Assembly (NCBI GenBank): GCA_017305715.1
Contig: JAFKKG010000014.1
Location: 62,001 to 126,000 of the forward strand
Reading direction: 5' to 3'
Source of the DNA: Hyphomicrobiales bacterium
Lineage (GTDB): Bacteria > Pseudomonadota > Alphaproteobacteria > Rhizobiales > Xanthobacteraceae
Length of the DNA: 64,000 nucleotides
Below the pieces are notes generated by a model. That model did no database searches. It was not told the DNA's origin and saw nothing but the letters and a program-made list of their open reading frames with translations. The first letter of the stretch is position 1. The number at the start of each line of letters is the position of its first letter. A program made the position numbers and the translations under genes. Below, piece by piece: positions 46,247 to 54,816 of this stretch.

Positions 46247-46344
46247 AGCACGCGATTTGGGCCGGTCGGGCCCTCGTTTGCCGGCGATTTCGACGCTACT
46301 TTAGGATATTAGGCTTTTGCCGATTCGAAGAGGTTCCCAACGCC

Positions 46345-46959
46345 ATGACCATCCGCCTGCATCGCGGCGATCTGCCGGATCTTTCCCGCTACACGGATTC
46401 GGTTGCGATCGATACCGAGACCATGGGGCTCAATCCGCATCGCGACCGGCTCTGCGTGGTGCAGATGTCGAATGGCGACGGCACCGCCGACGTGATCCAG
46501 ATTCCGAAGGGGCATAGCGACGCACCGAACCTGAAGGCGCTGCTGGCCAATCCGAAAATCACCAAGATCTTTCACTTTGCCCGCTTCGATCTCGCCGCGC
46601 TCTATAACGCCTTCGGCGTGATGCCGCAGCCGGTCTACTGCACCAAGATCGCCTCGCGGCTGAGCCGCACCTATACCGACCGCCATGGCCTGAAGGACCT
46701 GGTGCGCGAGGTGCTCAATATCGATTTGTCGAAACAGCAGCAGTCGAGCGACTGGGGCTCGGCGAGCCTCAGCGAAGCGCAACTCGCCTACGCGGCCTCC
46801 GACGTGCTGCACCTGCATGGCCTGCGTGAACGGCTCGATGCCATGCTGGCGCGCGAGGGCCGCACCGAACTGGCGCAGGCCTGCTTCGACTTCCTGCCGA
46901 CGCGGGCCCGGCTCGACCTCGGCGGCTGGGAGGCCGAGGACATTTTCGCGCATTCTTAA
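46345..46959 (+). CDS. Short RNase D-like 3'-5' exonuclease
   Basis: 204 residues, DEDDy exonuclease fold without the HRDC domains of E. coli RNase D. Exo I is SVAIDTETMGLNP, Exo II FHFARFDLAALYNAFG (FD catalytic) and Exo III QLAYAASDVLHLHGL with the Tyr and Asp; all acidic residues are present. Cytoplasmic RNA 3' trimming is inferred. It lies upstream of lptC (89 bp to its first possible start), the usual alphaproteobacterial neighbour of this gene. Confidence 0.94.
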   Translation: MTIRLHRGDLPDLSRYTDSVAIDTETMGLNPHRDRLCVVQMSNGDGTADVIQIPKGHSDAPNLKALLANPKITKIFHFARFDLAALYNAFGVMPQPVYCTKIASRLSRTYTDRHGLKDLVREVLNIDLSKQQQSSDWGSASLSEAQLAYAASDVLHLHGLRERLDAMLAREGRTELAQACFDFLPTRARLDLGGWEAEDIFAHS

Positions 46960-47116
46960 GATCGCCGGGCTATTCGAAACAGGCCCAAAGGGCTTGAGGG
47001 GGTATCCAGGGGGTGTTTACGCCCCGTTTCGGTCACACTGGTAACGCGTGGTCCGGGCTGCCACGCGAGGCAATCCCGGCTACAATGACCGGCTAATCTC
47101 GCGCTCTGGAGCAGCG

Positions 47117-47860
47117 GTGAACTCGGTACAGAACCCAGCCTACGTCGCCGGAATGGAGGCGCGCTTTGCCAGCGCGGCGCGCCACAGCCGGATGGTACGT
47201 ATCCTGCGGGTCGCGGTGCCGGCCGCGGTGGTTCTGGCGATGGCGAGCATCGTGATGGTGTCGGTCTTCAATCCGTTTCGTGTCCTGTTGCCGAAGCTTC
47301 CCATCGACATGGACAATCTGGTGGTTTCCGGCACCAAGATCACGATGGAATCCCCGCATCTGGCCGGCTTCTCGACCGACCAGCGGCCCTACGAAGTCTG
47401 GGCCAAGGCGGCGATCCAGGATCTGACCGATCCCGATCACATGGAGCTCAAGACGCCGCGCGCCAAGATGATGATGGAAGACAAGAGCACCGTGACGATG
47501 GACGCCCGTACCGGGTATTACGACAGCAAGCAGCAATTGCTCGATCTGCGGAAGGATATCTTCCTGCAATCCTCCACCGGCTATGAAGCCCGCATGTCGC
47601 AGGCCTATATCGACGTCAACAAGGGTACGGTGACGTCGGACGAACATGTCGACGTCAAGCTGCTGAATGGCACGTTGACCGCCGACAGGCTCAGAATCTT
47701 CAACAGCGGCGAGGTGGTGCGCTTCGAGGGCAATGTGGTGATGAATCTGGACAAACTGGGCGACGACGCCGCGCCGGCCCAACCCGCTCCTGCGCCTGAA
47801 TCCGTGGCTCCGCCGCCGAAGACGCGATCCGTCTCCGGCAAATCATCCAGCACGAAATGA
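47117..47860 (+). CDS. lptC: LPS export protein LptC
   Basis: Bitopic inner-membrane protein that passes LPS from LptBFG to LptA. 247 residues from the GTG at 47117, which follows ctctggagcagcg; an earlier GTG at 47048 lacks such a site. A transmembrane helix (ILRVAVPAAVVLAMASIVMV, about 27-46) precedes a periplasmic beta-jellyroll with DNLVVSGTKITMESPHLAGF and YDSKQQLLDLRKDIFLQSST. A Pro-rich tail follows. The stop overlaps the lptA ATG. Confidence 0.93.
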   Translation: MNSVQNPAYVAGMEARFASAARHSRMVRILRVAVPAAVVLAMASIVMVSVFNPFRVLLPKLPIDMDNLVVSGTKITMESPHLAGFSTDQRPYEVWAKAAIQDLTDPDHMELKTPRAKMMMEDKSTVTMDARTGYYDSKQQLLDLRKDIFLQSSTGYEARMSQAYIDVNKGTVTSDEHVDVKLLNGTLTADRLRIFNSGEVVRFEGNVVMNLDKLGDDAAPAQPAPAPESVAPPPKTRSVSGKSSSTK

Positions 47861-48582
47861 TTTTCATGAAGATGTTTTTCTCGCGCAGTCTGGCCATTGC
47901 GGCGTTTGCGCTCGCGCTGATCGCATTTGGCTTGGACTTTGCTCCTGGCGCGGCCTTTGCGCAAGGCGCGGTGTCGGGCGTGCCCAACGCCATGCAGGGC
48001 TTTTCGCAGAACAGAGACCAGCCGATCCAGATCGAAGCCGCGTCACTCGAAATGCGCGACAAGAAGAAGGAGGCCACCTTCGCCGGCAATGTGAAGGTCG
48101 TGCAGGGCGACACCACCATGACGTCGAAAATTCTGGTGGTGTTCTATGATTCAGCCTCGACGTCGACGGCGCCGGCCACGCCGCCTGCGGCCAATGCGAA
48201 AGCCGCCAAAACCGCGCCGATGCAGGCCGCAAGCCCGGGGCCGGGCGGCAGTTCGTCGATCCGCCGGCTGGAAGCCAAAGGCAATGTCGTCGTCACGCAA
48301 AAGGATCAGATCGTGACCGGCGAAATCGCCATCTTCGATACCAAGGCCAATCTCATGACCATGACCGGCGGCGTGGTGCTGACCCAGTGCAAGAACGTGC
48401 TGCGCGGCGACCGCCTGAAGGTCGACATGACCACCGGCGTGTCGCGGGTCGAATCCGACAGCGGCAAGGTGCAGGGCATGTTCGAGCAGGGGTCACAGGG
48501 GGGCGGCTGCGCACCGGGCGCCGCACCGGCGGCGGGCGGCGCGAAGCCGGGTCCGCCCTTGCTGCTTCCGGGGAAAAAATAA
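47857..48582 (+). CDS. lptA: LPS transport periplasmic protein LptA (OstA family)
   Basis: Periplasmic bridge of the LPS transport machine. 241 residues. The signal peptide (MKMFFSRSLAIAAFALALIA to AFAQ) sits behind a possible extra MIF; the ATG overlaps the lptC stop as ATGA, indicating coupling. OstA repeats include IEAASLEMRDKKKEATFAGN and LEAKGNVVVTQKDQIVTGEI. A low-complexity insert (TAPATPPAANAKAAKTAPMQ) separates two beta strands and the tail is Gly/Pro-rich. Confidence 0.94.
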   Translation: MIFMKMFFSRSLAIAAFALALIAFGLDFAPGAAFAQGAVSGVPNAMQGFSQNRDQPIQIEAASLEMRDKKKEATFAGNVKVVQGDTTMTSKILVVFYDSASTSTAPATPPAANAKAAKTAPMQAASPGPGGSSSIRRLEAKGNVVVTQKDQIVTGEIAIFDTKANLMTMTGGVVLTQCKNVLRGDRLKVDMTTGVSRVESDSGKVQGMFEQGSQGGGCAPGAAPAAGGAKPGPPLLLPGKK

Positions 48583-48773
48583 GAAAAATCAATGCCTTAA
48601 TTATTAATTAGGGCTCGCCCGGTTGAAGCCGAGGGTGCGAGCCTGTATCTACTGCGCGGGTGCGGTAGGGTGTTCCACTGGGCAGGGAACATCGATTCAT
48701 TCATGCTTTGCGGGCGGATCGATTCGCCGGCGGGTGTCGCGGGATCACCGTGAGAGGCTTAAAGCGAAGCGGG

Positions 48774-49814
48774 ATGGTTGATTTACTCGGCATGTTCCGT
48801 CGGCGCCCCGCGAAACGCGGGCCGGCAGGATTTGCGCGTTCACGCGAGGACATCACCGCGCTCGGCGATTCCTTTGGCAACATGCTGACCAACCCGGTGC
48901 GCGACGCGCCGCCGATGGCGCGCGCCGTGCCGCTGACCGGGCTGGAATTGCCCGAGCCGCCGGAGCCCGCACTGGAGCCGCGGCGCGAGGAGCCCCGCCC
49001 GCGCAGCCAGGCCCCCCGGAATCCCAAGCCCCAACCTGCGAACCAGGCACCTAGGACCAATGGCGCCGCCGCCCCGCGCCTGATCAAGCGACCGGGTTAT
49101 CTGGCTGTGCATAGCGTGGAAAAGAGCTTTGGAACGCGCAAGGTCGTGCGCGGCGTCAGCATCTATGTCCGCCGCGGCGAGGCAGTGGGTTTGCTCGGAC
49201 CCAACGGTGCCGGCAAGACCACGGTGTTCTACATGATCACCGGGCTGATCAAGGCCGATCGCGGCGCCATCGAACTCGATGGTCATGACGTGACGAAGCT
49301 GCCGATGTATCAGCGCGCGCGGCTCGGCATCGGCTATCTGCCGCAGGAAGCCTCGATCTTCCGCGGCCTCACCGTGGAACAGAATATTCGCGCGGTGCTC
49401 GAAGTGGTCGAGCCCTCCAGGAAGAAGCGCGAAGCCGAACTCGATGCGCTGCTCGATGAATTCAACATCGGTCGCTTGCGCAAATCGCCGTCGATCGCGC
49501 TGTCCGGCGGCGAGCGCCGCCGCGTCGAGATCGCGCGCGCGCTGGCGACGCGCCCGAATTACATGCTGCTCGACGAGCCGTTCGCCGGCATCGATCCGAT
49601 CGCGGTCGGCGACATTCAGGATCTGGTGCGCCATCTCACCAATCGCGGCATCGGCGTGCTGATCACCGACCACAATGTGCGCGAAACGCTCGGCCTGACC
49701 GATCGCGCGTATATTGTCTATGCCGGGGAAATCTTGACAGAGGGCAGTCCGGAAGAGATCGTCAGCGATCCGGACGTACGCCGTCTTTACCTTGGCGAGG
49801 AATTCCGCCTCTAG
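48774..49814 (+). CDS. lptB: LPS export ABC transporter ATPase LptB with N-terminal extension
   Basis: Energises LPS extraction with LptF and LptG (not in this window). ABC domain from about residue 110: Walker A GLLGPNGAGKTTVF (about 139-152), signature SGGERRRVEIARALATRP, Walker B NYMLLDEPFAGIDP, H-loop ITDHNVRETLG. The first about 105 residues are an Arg/Pro-rich extension that E. coli LptB (241 residues) lacks; the piece RRRPAKRGPAGFARSREDIT may be a conserved tail motif. The start at 48774 gives MVDLLGMF; another ATG precedes at 48708. rpoN follows after 93 bp. Confidence 0.95.
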   Translation: MVDLLGMFRRRPAKRGPAGFARSREDITALGDSFGNMLTNPVRDAPPMARAVPLTGLELPEPPEPALEPRREEPRPRSQAPRNPKPQPANQAPRTNGAAAPRLIKRPGYLAVHSVEKSFGTRKVVRGVSIYVRRGEAVGLLGPNGAGKTTVFYMITGLIKADRGAIELDGHDVTKLPMYQRARLGIGYLPQEASIFRGLTVEQNIRAVLEVVEPSRKKREAELDALLDEFNIGRLRKSPSIALSGGERRRVEIARALATRPNYMLLDEPFAGIDPIAVGDIQDLVRHLTNRGIGVLITDHNVRETLGLTDRAYIVYAGEILTEGSPEEIVSDPDVRRLYLGEEFRL

Positions 49815-49907
49815 TCCTTTTTTAGCGGACGTCAAGCCGTGTACATCGGCATTGGACTAGGATAAGCAAGAATCGGACCAACTTTCAGTGGATCGGTTCT
49901 CGCCTCC

Positions 49908-51581
49908 ATGGCTTTGACGCAGAGACTAGAGTTCCGTCAGTCGCAGTCGCTGGTTATGACGCCGCAGCTGATGCAGGCGATCAAACTGCTGCAGCTGTCA
50001 AATCTCGACCTGTCGGCCTTCGTCGAGGAGGAACTGGAGCGCAATCCCCTGCTGGAACGTGCCAGCGACGGCCCGGAAGCGCCGGTCGGGGGCGAGCCCG
50101 CTCCGGAACCTGCCGAATTCTCCAATTCCGGTGATGCGCAGAATTATGGCGACGAGGGTGGCGGCGAGCCGGGCGATCCGTCCGGCACCGGCTCCGGCGA
50201 CGGTTTCGAGCCCGGCCAGTTCGAGGCCGGCCAGGAGGATTGGCTGAACCGCGATCTCGGCAGCCGCACCGAAATCGAGCAGACGCTGGACACCCCGCTC
50301 GACAACGTCTTCTCCGAGGAGCCGGCGGAAGCGGCCGCGCGGGCGGCCCAGGATGCCGCGCCCACCGCCTATACCGAATGGGGTGGCGGCGCCTCGAACG
50401 ACGACGACTACAATCTGGAAGCCTTTGTCGCGGCCGAGGTCACCCTTGGCAGCCATCTCGCCGAGCAGCTGGCGGTGGCTTTCCCCGGGCCGGTGCAGCG
50501 CATGATCGGGCAATATCTGATCGATCTGGTCGACGATGCCGGTTATCTGCCGCCGGATCTGGGACAGGCCGCCGAGCGGCTCGGCGCCTCGCAAGCCGAT
50601 GTCGATGCGGTTGTCGCCGTGTTGCAGAAATTCGATCCGCCCGGCGTGTGCGCCCGCAATCTGAGCGAATGTCTCGCGATCCAGCTCCGCGAACTCAACC
50701 GCTACGACCCCGCGATGCAGGCGCTGGTGGAACATCTGGATTTGCTGGCCAAGCGCGACATCGCGTCGCTGCGCAAGCTGTGCGGCGTCGACGACGAAGA
50801 CATCACCGACATGATCGGCGAGATCCGCCGGCTCGATCCGAAGCCCGGCCTGAAATTCGGCTCCGCACGCACCCAGACCATGGTGCCCGACGTCTATGTG
50901 CGGCCGGGTCCTGATGGCGGCTGGCACGTCGAACTCAACAGCGACACGTTGCCGCGCGTGCTGGTCAATCAAGTCTATTACACTGAACTGTCGAAGACGA
51001 TCCGGAAAGACGGCGACAAATCCTATTTCACCGACTGTCTGCAGAATGCGACGTGGCTGGTCCGCGCGCTGGATCAGCGCGCCCGCACCATCCTCAAGGT
51101 CGCCACCGAAATCGTGCGCCAGCAGGACGGCTTTTTCACCCACGGCGTGGCGCATCTTCGCCCCCTGAACCTCAAGGCGGTGGCAGACGCGATCCAGATG
51201 CACGAATCCACGGTATCGCGGGTTACCGCCAACAAATACATGGCGACCAATCGCGGCAGCTTTGAACTAAAATATTTCTTCACCGCATCGATCGCTTCGG
51301 CCGACGGCGGCGAGGCCCATTCGGCCGAGGCGGTTCGTCATCACATCAAGCAATTGATCGACGCGGAGGCCCCCGTCGCGATCCTGTCCGACGACACGAT
51401 CGTGGAACGATTGCGCGAGTCGGGCATTGATATTGCCCGCCGCACCGTCGCGAAGTATCGCGAAGCGATGCGCATTCCGTCCTCGGTGCAGCGCCGCCGT
51501 GACAAACAGAGCATGCTTGGTAACGCACTTTCAGCCCCTGCCACTTCCTCCGACCGGTCCCGCGATACGGCGCCCGCCTGA
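49908..51581 (+). CDS. rpoN: RNA polymerase sigma-54 factor RpoN
   Basis: Alternative sigma factor for nitrogen, flagellar and other enhancer-dependent promoters. 557 residues. Region I (Gln/Leu-rich, TQRLEFRQSQSLVMTPQLMQ) is followed by an acidic region II rich in Pro/Gly (about 55-150), the core-binding and HTH region III, and the RpoN box ARRTVAKYREAMRIPSS near residue 520. The 3' end leads into hpf with 71 bp between. Lies in the conserved lptB-rpoN-hpf-ptsN cluster. Confidence 0.98.
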   Translation: MALTQRLEFRQSQSLVMTPQLMQAIKLLQLSNLDLSAFVEEELERNPLLERASDGPEAPVGGEPAPEPAEFSNSGDAQNYGDEGGGEPGDPSGTGSGDGFEPGQFEAGQEDWLNRDLGSRTEIEQTLDTPLDNVFSEEPAEAAARAAQDAAPTAYTEWGGGASNDDDYNLEAFVAAEVTLGSHLAEQLAVAFPGPVQRMIGQYLIDLVDDAGYLPPDLGQAAERLGASQADVDAVVAVLQKFDPPGVCARNLSECLAIQLRELNRYDPAMQALVEHLDLLAKRDIASLRKLCGVDDEDITDMIGEIRRLDPKPGLKFGSARTQTMVPDVYVRPGPDGGWHVELNSDTLPRVLVNQVYYTELSKTIRKDGDKSYFTDCLQNATWLVRALDQRARTILKVATEIVRQQDGFFTHGVAHLRPLNLKAVADAIQMHESTVSRVTANKYMATNRGSFELKYFFTASIASADGGEAHSAEAVRHHIKQLIDAEAPVAILSDDTIVERLRESGIDIARRTVAKYREAMRIPSSVQRRRDKQSMLGNALSAPATSSDRSRDTAPA

Positions 51582-51652
51582 TTGCGTTCGCGTCAAATCG
51601 CGATAGTGTCGAACTCCTGCCCGAGCAGACGAGGCATCAAGCGAGGCATCAA

Positions 51653-52252
51653 ATGACCCTTCGAATCTCCGGGAAAAGCATCAGCGTCGGCGAAGCACTT
51701 CGTTCGCGCGTCAGCGAGCGCACCGAGGAGGTCCTGCGGAAATATTTCGACGGCAACTACTCCGGCCACATCACCTTGAGCAAGGACGGTTTCGGTTTCC
51801 GGACCGATTGTTCGCTGCATCTCGACTCCGGCATTACGCTGGAGGCCGATTCGAACGCTACCGACGCCTATGCCAGCGCGGACCAGGCGCTGCTGATGAT
51901 CGAAAAGCGCCTGCGCCGCTACAAAAGCCGGCTGAAGGACCGCTCCGCCCGCAAGACCTACGCGGCATCGGCGGCGCTCGCCGAGTTGAACGGCGCGGGT
52001 CTCGACGCGCCGAGCTACGTCATCGAGGCCCCGGAGGGGGATGACGAGGTCACCGAATACAGCCCCGTCATCATCGCCGAAGCGACCAAGTCGCTGAAGC
52101 GGCTTTCGGTCAGCGAAGCGGTGATGGAGCTCGATTTGACCGGCGCGGCCTGCATCGTGTTTCAGCACGGTTCGAGCGGCCGGGTGAACATCATTTACCG
52201 GCGCACCGACGGCAATGTGGGGTGGGTCGACCCCCCGTCAGTTACCCCCTGA
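51653..52252 (+). CDS. hpf: Ribosome hibernation promoting factor, long form
   Basis: 199 residues with the N-terminal S30AE domain (MTLRISGKSISVGEALRSRV through the RRYKSRLKD end, about 1-105) that binds the 30S mRNA channel, and a C-terminal dimerisation domain (KSLKRLSVSEAVMELDLTGA then FQHGSSGRVNIIYRRTDGN) as in long HPF. Long forms make 100S dimers in stationary phase. Located between rpoN and ptsN, as in many proteobacteria. Earlier in-frame bases hold no better start. Confidence 0.96.
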   Translation: MTLRISGKSISVGEALRSRVSERTEEVLRKYFDGNYSGHITLSKDGFGFRTDCSLHLDSGITLEADSNATDAYASADQALLMIEKRLRRYKSRLKDRSARKTYAASAALAELNGAGLDAPSYVIEAPEGDDEVTEYSPVIIAEATKSLKRLSVSEAVMELDLTGAACIVFQHGSSGRVNIIYRRTDGNVGWVDPPSVTP

Positions 52253-52343
52253 CATCCATGCTGGACAGCATTGACGCCCAAAGCCGCCCTCCCTATGGTC
52301 CGCCGCCTCTTAAGGATAGGACGCGGGAACTGGCTCGCGGGAG

Positions 52344-52359
52344 TTGGCACCGGTCATGC
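52344..52359 (+). promoter_or_regulatory. Candidate sigma-54 promoter upstream of ptsN
   Basis: TTGGCACCGGTCATGC gives GG and GC elements at the exact -24/-12 spacing; compared with TGGCACG-N4-TTGC it has one mismatch in each block. It lies in the hpf-ptsN gap, about 124 bases before the ptsN ATG. A match of this quality can occur by chance in a 64-kb window. Confidence 0.35.
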
Positions 52360-52482
52360 GTTGGAGTAGAAGCCGTCAAATCGGGACCCGGGTCTAAGCC
52401 CGCCTCCCATCTCACCTTGTTGACGCCCACGTTCTCGCACCTATTTCGCACCCTGACGGCTTAATTCACCTCGGAACGCCCC

Positions 52483-52944
52483 ATGACGATTACCGATCTG
52501 GTCGCACCCGAGGCGATACTCCCCGCGTTGAAAGTCATCAGCAAGAAGCAGGCGTTGCAGGAACTGGCGGCGCGCGCGGCGGTTTTGACCGGGCAGAACG
52601 AGCGCTCGGTTTTCGAAGTGCTGCTGCAGCGCGAAAAACTCGGCACCACCGCCGTCGGCTACGGCGTCGCCATCCCGCATGGCAAGCTGCCCAAGCTCGA
52701 GAAGCTGTTCGGGTTTTTTGCCCGTCTCGAGCGCCCGATCGATTTCGAGGCGATGGATGGCCAGCCGGTCGACCTGGTGTTCCTGCTGCTGGCGCCGGAA
52801 GGCGCCGGCGCCGATCATCTGAAGGCGCTGGCGCGGATTGCGCGATTGCTGCGCGACCAGGACGTCGCCAAGAAACTGCGCGCCTCGCGCGACGCCCAGG
52901 CGATCTATTCGGTGCTGGCGCTGCCGCCGGCCAGCGCGGCGTAA
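52483..52944 (+). CDS. ptsN: Nitrogen PTS EIIA component PtsN
   Basis: Phosphocarrier of the regulatory PTS-Ntr chain (PtsP-PtsO-PtsN), controlling potassium and carbon/nitrogen balance. 153 residues; the phosphorylated His is His66 in GYGVAIPHGKLPK. The helical start MTITDLVAPEAILPALKVIS and tail DVAKKLRASRDAQAIYSVL match family length. It sits 230 bp after hpf, so it may have its own promoter; see the candidate at 52344. Confidence 0.97.
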   Translation: MTITDLVAPEAILPALKVISKKQALQELAARAAVLTGQNERSVFEVLLQREKLGTTAVGYGVAIPHGKLPKLEKLFGFFARLERPIDFEAMDGQPVDLVFLLLAPEGAGADHLKALARIARLLRDQDVAKKLRASRDAQAIYSVLALPPASAA

Positions 52945-53031
52945 CCGGTTCACATTCGCACCAGTGTCATCAAGGGATAAGCGCGTGGCCGCTTGCCGCG
53001 GACATTGCCAGGTCAACGCGTCGCGATCGTC

Positions 53032-53670
53032 TCAGCAGATCGTCGGCAGCACGCGCCTGACTTCGCCGAGGAAGTCGGGGATCGCCTTCTCGTCGTTCGC
53101 CAGATGCCTGAGCAGCGCGCTCTGGAACAGGCCGTCAAACAGGGCATAGAGCGCGGCCGGAGACGTCGTCAGGCGCTTGTCCTCGAGCGCGGCGTAACGC
53201 GAGGCCACCCGCCAGATCATCGCTTCCAGGCTCTTGTCGATCTCGAGCACATCCTTGCGAAACGCCGGCTCGAACATCGCCTGAGAGCGCAGATCGTACC
53301 AGAGCCGGTGCATGCGGGCTTCGTTCTCCAGCGTCGCCGCGAGCTTGGCGAGAAAGCCCTCGGTCAATTCCGCGCGGCTTTGCGCCGACGCCACGACCTC
53401 GTCGTACCGCGTCACGCATTTCGCCTTGTAGTGCCGGACGCAGCAGCAAATCAGATCGAGCTTGTCGCTGAAATAGTAGTGAAACACGCCGTGCGTGAAT
53501 GCGGAGTTCTGCGCGATCTCGCGCAGGCTGGTGCGCGCGAAGCCGAGCTCGCCGAGGGTCTCGAGTGCGGCTTCCGCAAGCTCGATTCGGCGCGCGTTGA
53601 ATTTTTCATCACGCAGCACCTCGGCCGCCGCTGCCACCCGCGGGGCCACTCCCGTCGCTTGTCGCGCCAT
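53032..53670 (-). CDS. TetR-family transcriptional regulator
   Basis: 212 residues. The N-terminal HTH (about 25-70) has RIELAEAALETLGELGFART then SLREIAQNSAFTHGVFHYYF, the classic TetR recognition helix. The C-terminal ligand domain is helical (TLENEARMHRLWYDLRSQAM). It is divergent from an SDR-dehydrogenase operon. The gap of 306 bp holds the palindrome GCTTGACA-AG-TGTCAAGC (53772-53789), a likely operator. Close in type to BetI/QacR-like sensors of hydrophobic compounds; ligand unknown. Confidence 0.92.
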   Translation of the reverse strand: MARQATGVAPRVAAAAEVLRDEKFNARRIELAEAALETLGELGFARTSLREIAQNSAFTHGVFHYYFSDKLDLICCCVRHYKAKCVTRYDEVVASAQSRAELTEGFLAKLAATLENEARMHRLWYDLRSQAMFEPAFRKDVLEIDKSLEAMIWRVASRYAALEDKRLTTSPAALYALFDGLFQSALLRHLANDEKAIPDFLGEVRRVLPTIC

Positions 53671-53976
53671 CTGGTGAGTTCTCTCTGTTCCGTTCCTTCA
53701 AGGATAGCGCGCGAACCGGGGCGCGCTCCATCCCCTTCACAATCACCGTCTTGGACGCTTGTCAAATTCTTGCTTGACAAGTGTCAAGCTTTGGCACGAA
53801 GTTCGGTTCAATAATATTTGGACAGTCGTCAAGACGTCGAACAGGGAGGAGATGCGTCGTCCGGAGCGCCCGCGCTGGGGCTCCGCCGACAACTGTACCG
53901 CGCTGCCTCGTGCAGTCGCCGGCATGTGCTGCCGATGCCGCAGCCCCATCAATCACCAGCAACGGAGGAGTACGTC
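53671..53976. other. Divergent control region between TetR and the SDR operon
   Basis: The gap is 306 bases. It contains a perfect inverted repeat at 53772-53789 and a partly matching half-site gcttgtcaa at 53757-53765. Two TTGACA-like boxes overlap the palindrome, but I could not place well-spaced -10 elements with confidence. The strong ribosome site aacggaggag precedes the SDR ATG at 53977. Open frames upstream of that ATG lack coding character. Confidence 0.6.
53772..53789. promoter_or_regulatory. TetR operator candidate
   Basis: GCTTGACA (53772-53779), spacer AG, TGTCAAGC (53782-53789) form a perfect 8+8 inverted repeat. It lies between the divergent TetR and SDR genes, where a local repressor of this family normally binds. 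Confidence 0.6.
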
Positions 53977-54780
53977 ATGAGTGGGAAGAGCCTAGAAGGC
54001 AGGAAAGCCCTGGTCACCGGCGGCGCCCGGGGGATTGGCGCTGCCATCGCGCAGGCGCTGGCGCGATCCGGCGCCGCGGTCATGATCGGTGACATTCTCG
54101 ATGATGCCGGCAAAGCGACCGCCGGCGAAATCGCCAAGGCCGGGGTGAAGACCGGCTTCGTCAAACTCGATGTCACCGATGACGCGCAATGGGAGAAGGC
54201 CGTGACCGCCACGGTCGCGGCGCTCGGCGGGTACGACATCCTGATCAACAACGCCGGCATCGAGATCACCTCGCTGGTCAGTGAAGTCAGCGCCGAGGAC
54301 GCGCGGCGGATGTGCGACGTCAACATCGTCGGCACCGTGCTCGGCATGAAGCACGCCTTTCGCGCCATGCGGCCGGGCGGCGCGGCCGGCAAGGGCGGCG
54401 CGGTCGTCAACATCGCCTCGGTCGCGGCGACGATCGCTTTCCCGAGCATCGCGGTCTACTCGGGCACCAAATCCGCGGTCGATCGCATGACGCGGGTCGC
54501 GGCGATGGAAGCCGGCAAGCTCGGCTTCGGCGTGCGCGTCAACTGCATCTATCCCGGCCTGATCCCGACCGACATGGGCATGCAACTCGCCAACGACATC
54601 GTCAAGGTGGGCCTCGCCGCCGATGTCAACGCGGCGGTGGGCTCGGTGGTCGAGCAGACGCCGCTCGGCCGGCTCGCCGAGGTCGGCGACATCGGCGATG
54701 CCGCGGTGTTCCTGTGCTCGAACGAAGCGCGCTTCATCACCGGCATCGGCCTGCCGGTCGACGGCGGCATGGGCATGTAA
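53977..54780 (+). CDS. Short-chain dehydrogenase/reductase
   Basis: 267 residues, classical SDR. The cofactor motif TGGARGIGAAIAQALA is near residue 14, NNAG in LINNAGIEITSLV, the catalytic Ser in NIASVAATIAFPS and Tyr-X3-Lys in AVYSGTKSAVDRMTRV. The tail FITGIGLPVDGGMGM ends the fold. The ATG at 53977 has cggaggag in front. It leads an operon with a saccharopine-dehydrogenase-like protein and an acyl-CoA synthetase. Probable alcohol/ketone oxidoreduction on a catabolic route; substrate unknown. Confidence 0.92.
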   Translation: MSGKSLEGRKALVTGGARGIGAAIAQALARSGAAVMIGDILDDAGKATAGEIAKAGVKTGFVKLDVTDDAQWEKAVTATVAALGGYDILINNAGIEITSLVSEVSAEDARRMCDVNIVGTVLGMKHAFRAMRPGGAAGKGGAVVNIASVAATIAFPSIAVYSGTKSAVDRMTRVAAMEAGKLGFGVRVNCIYPGLIPTDMGMQLANDIVKVGLAADVNAAVGSVVEQTPLGRLAEVGDIGDAAVFLCSNEARFITGIGLPVDGGMGM

Positions 54781-54816
54781 CAGCGCACGCAACAACAACC
54801 ATTTCGGAGGATCGTC

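Noticed and set aside
53791-53805. TTGGCACGAAGTTCGG, a good sigma-54 -24 box in the TetR gap
   Set aside because: The -12 GC element is missing at the required spacing.
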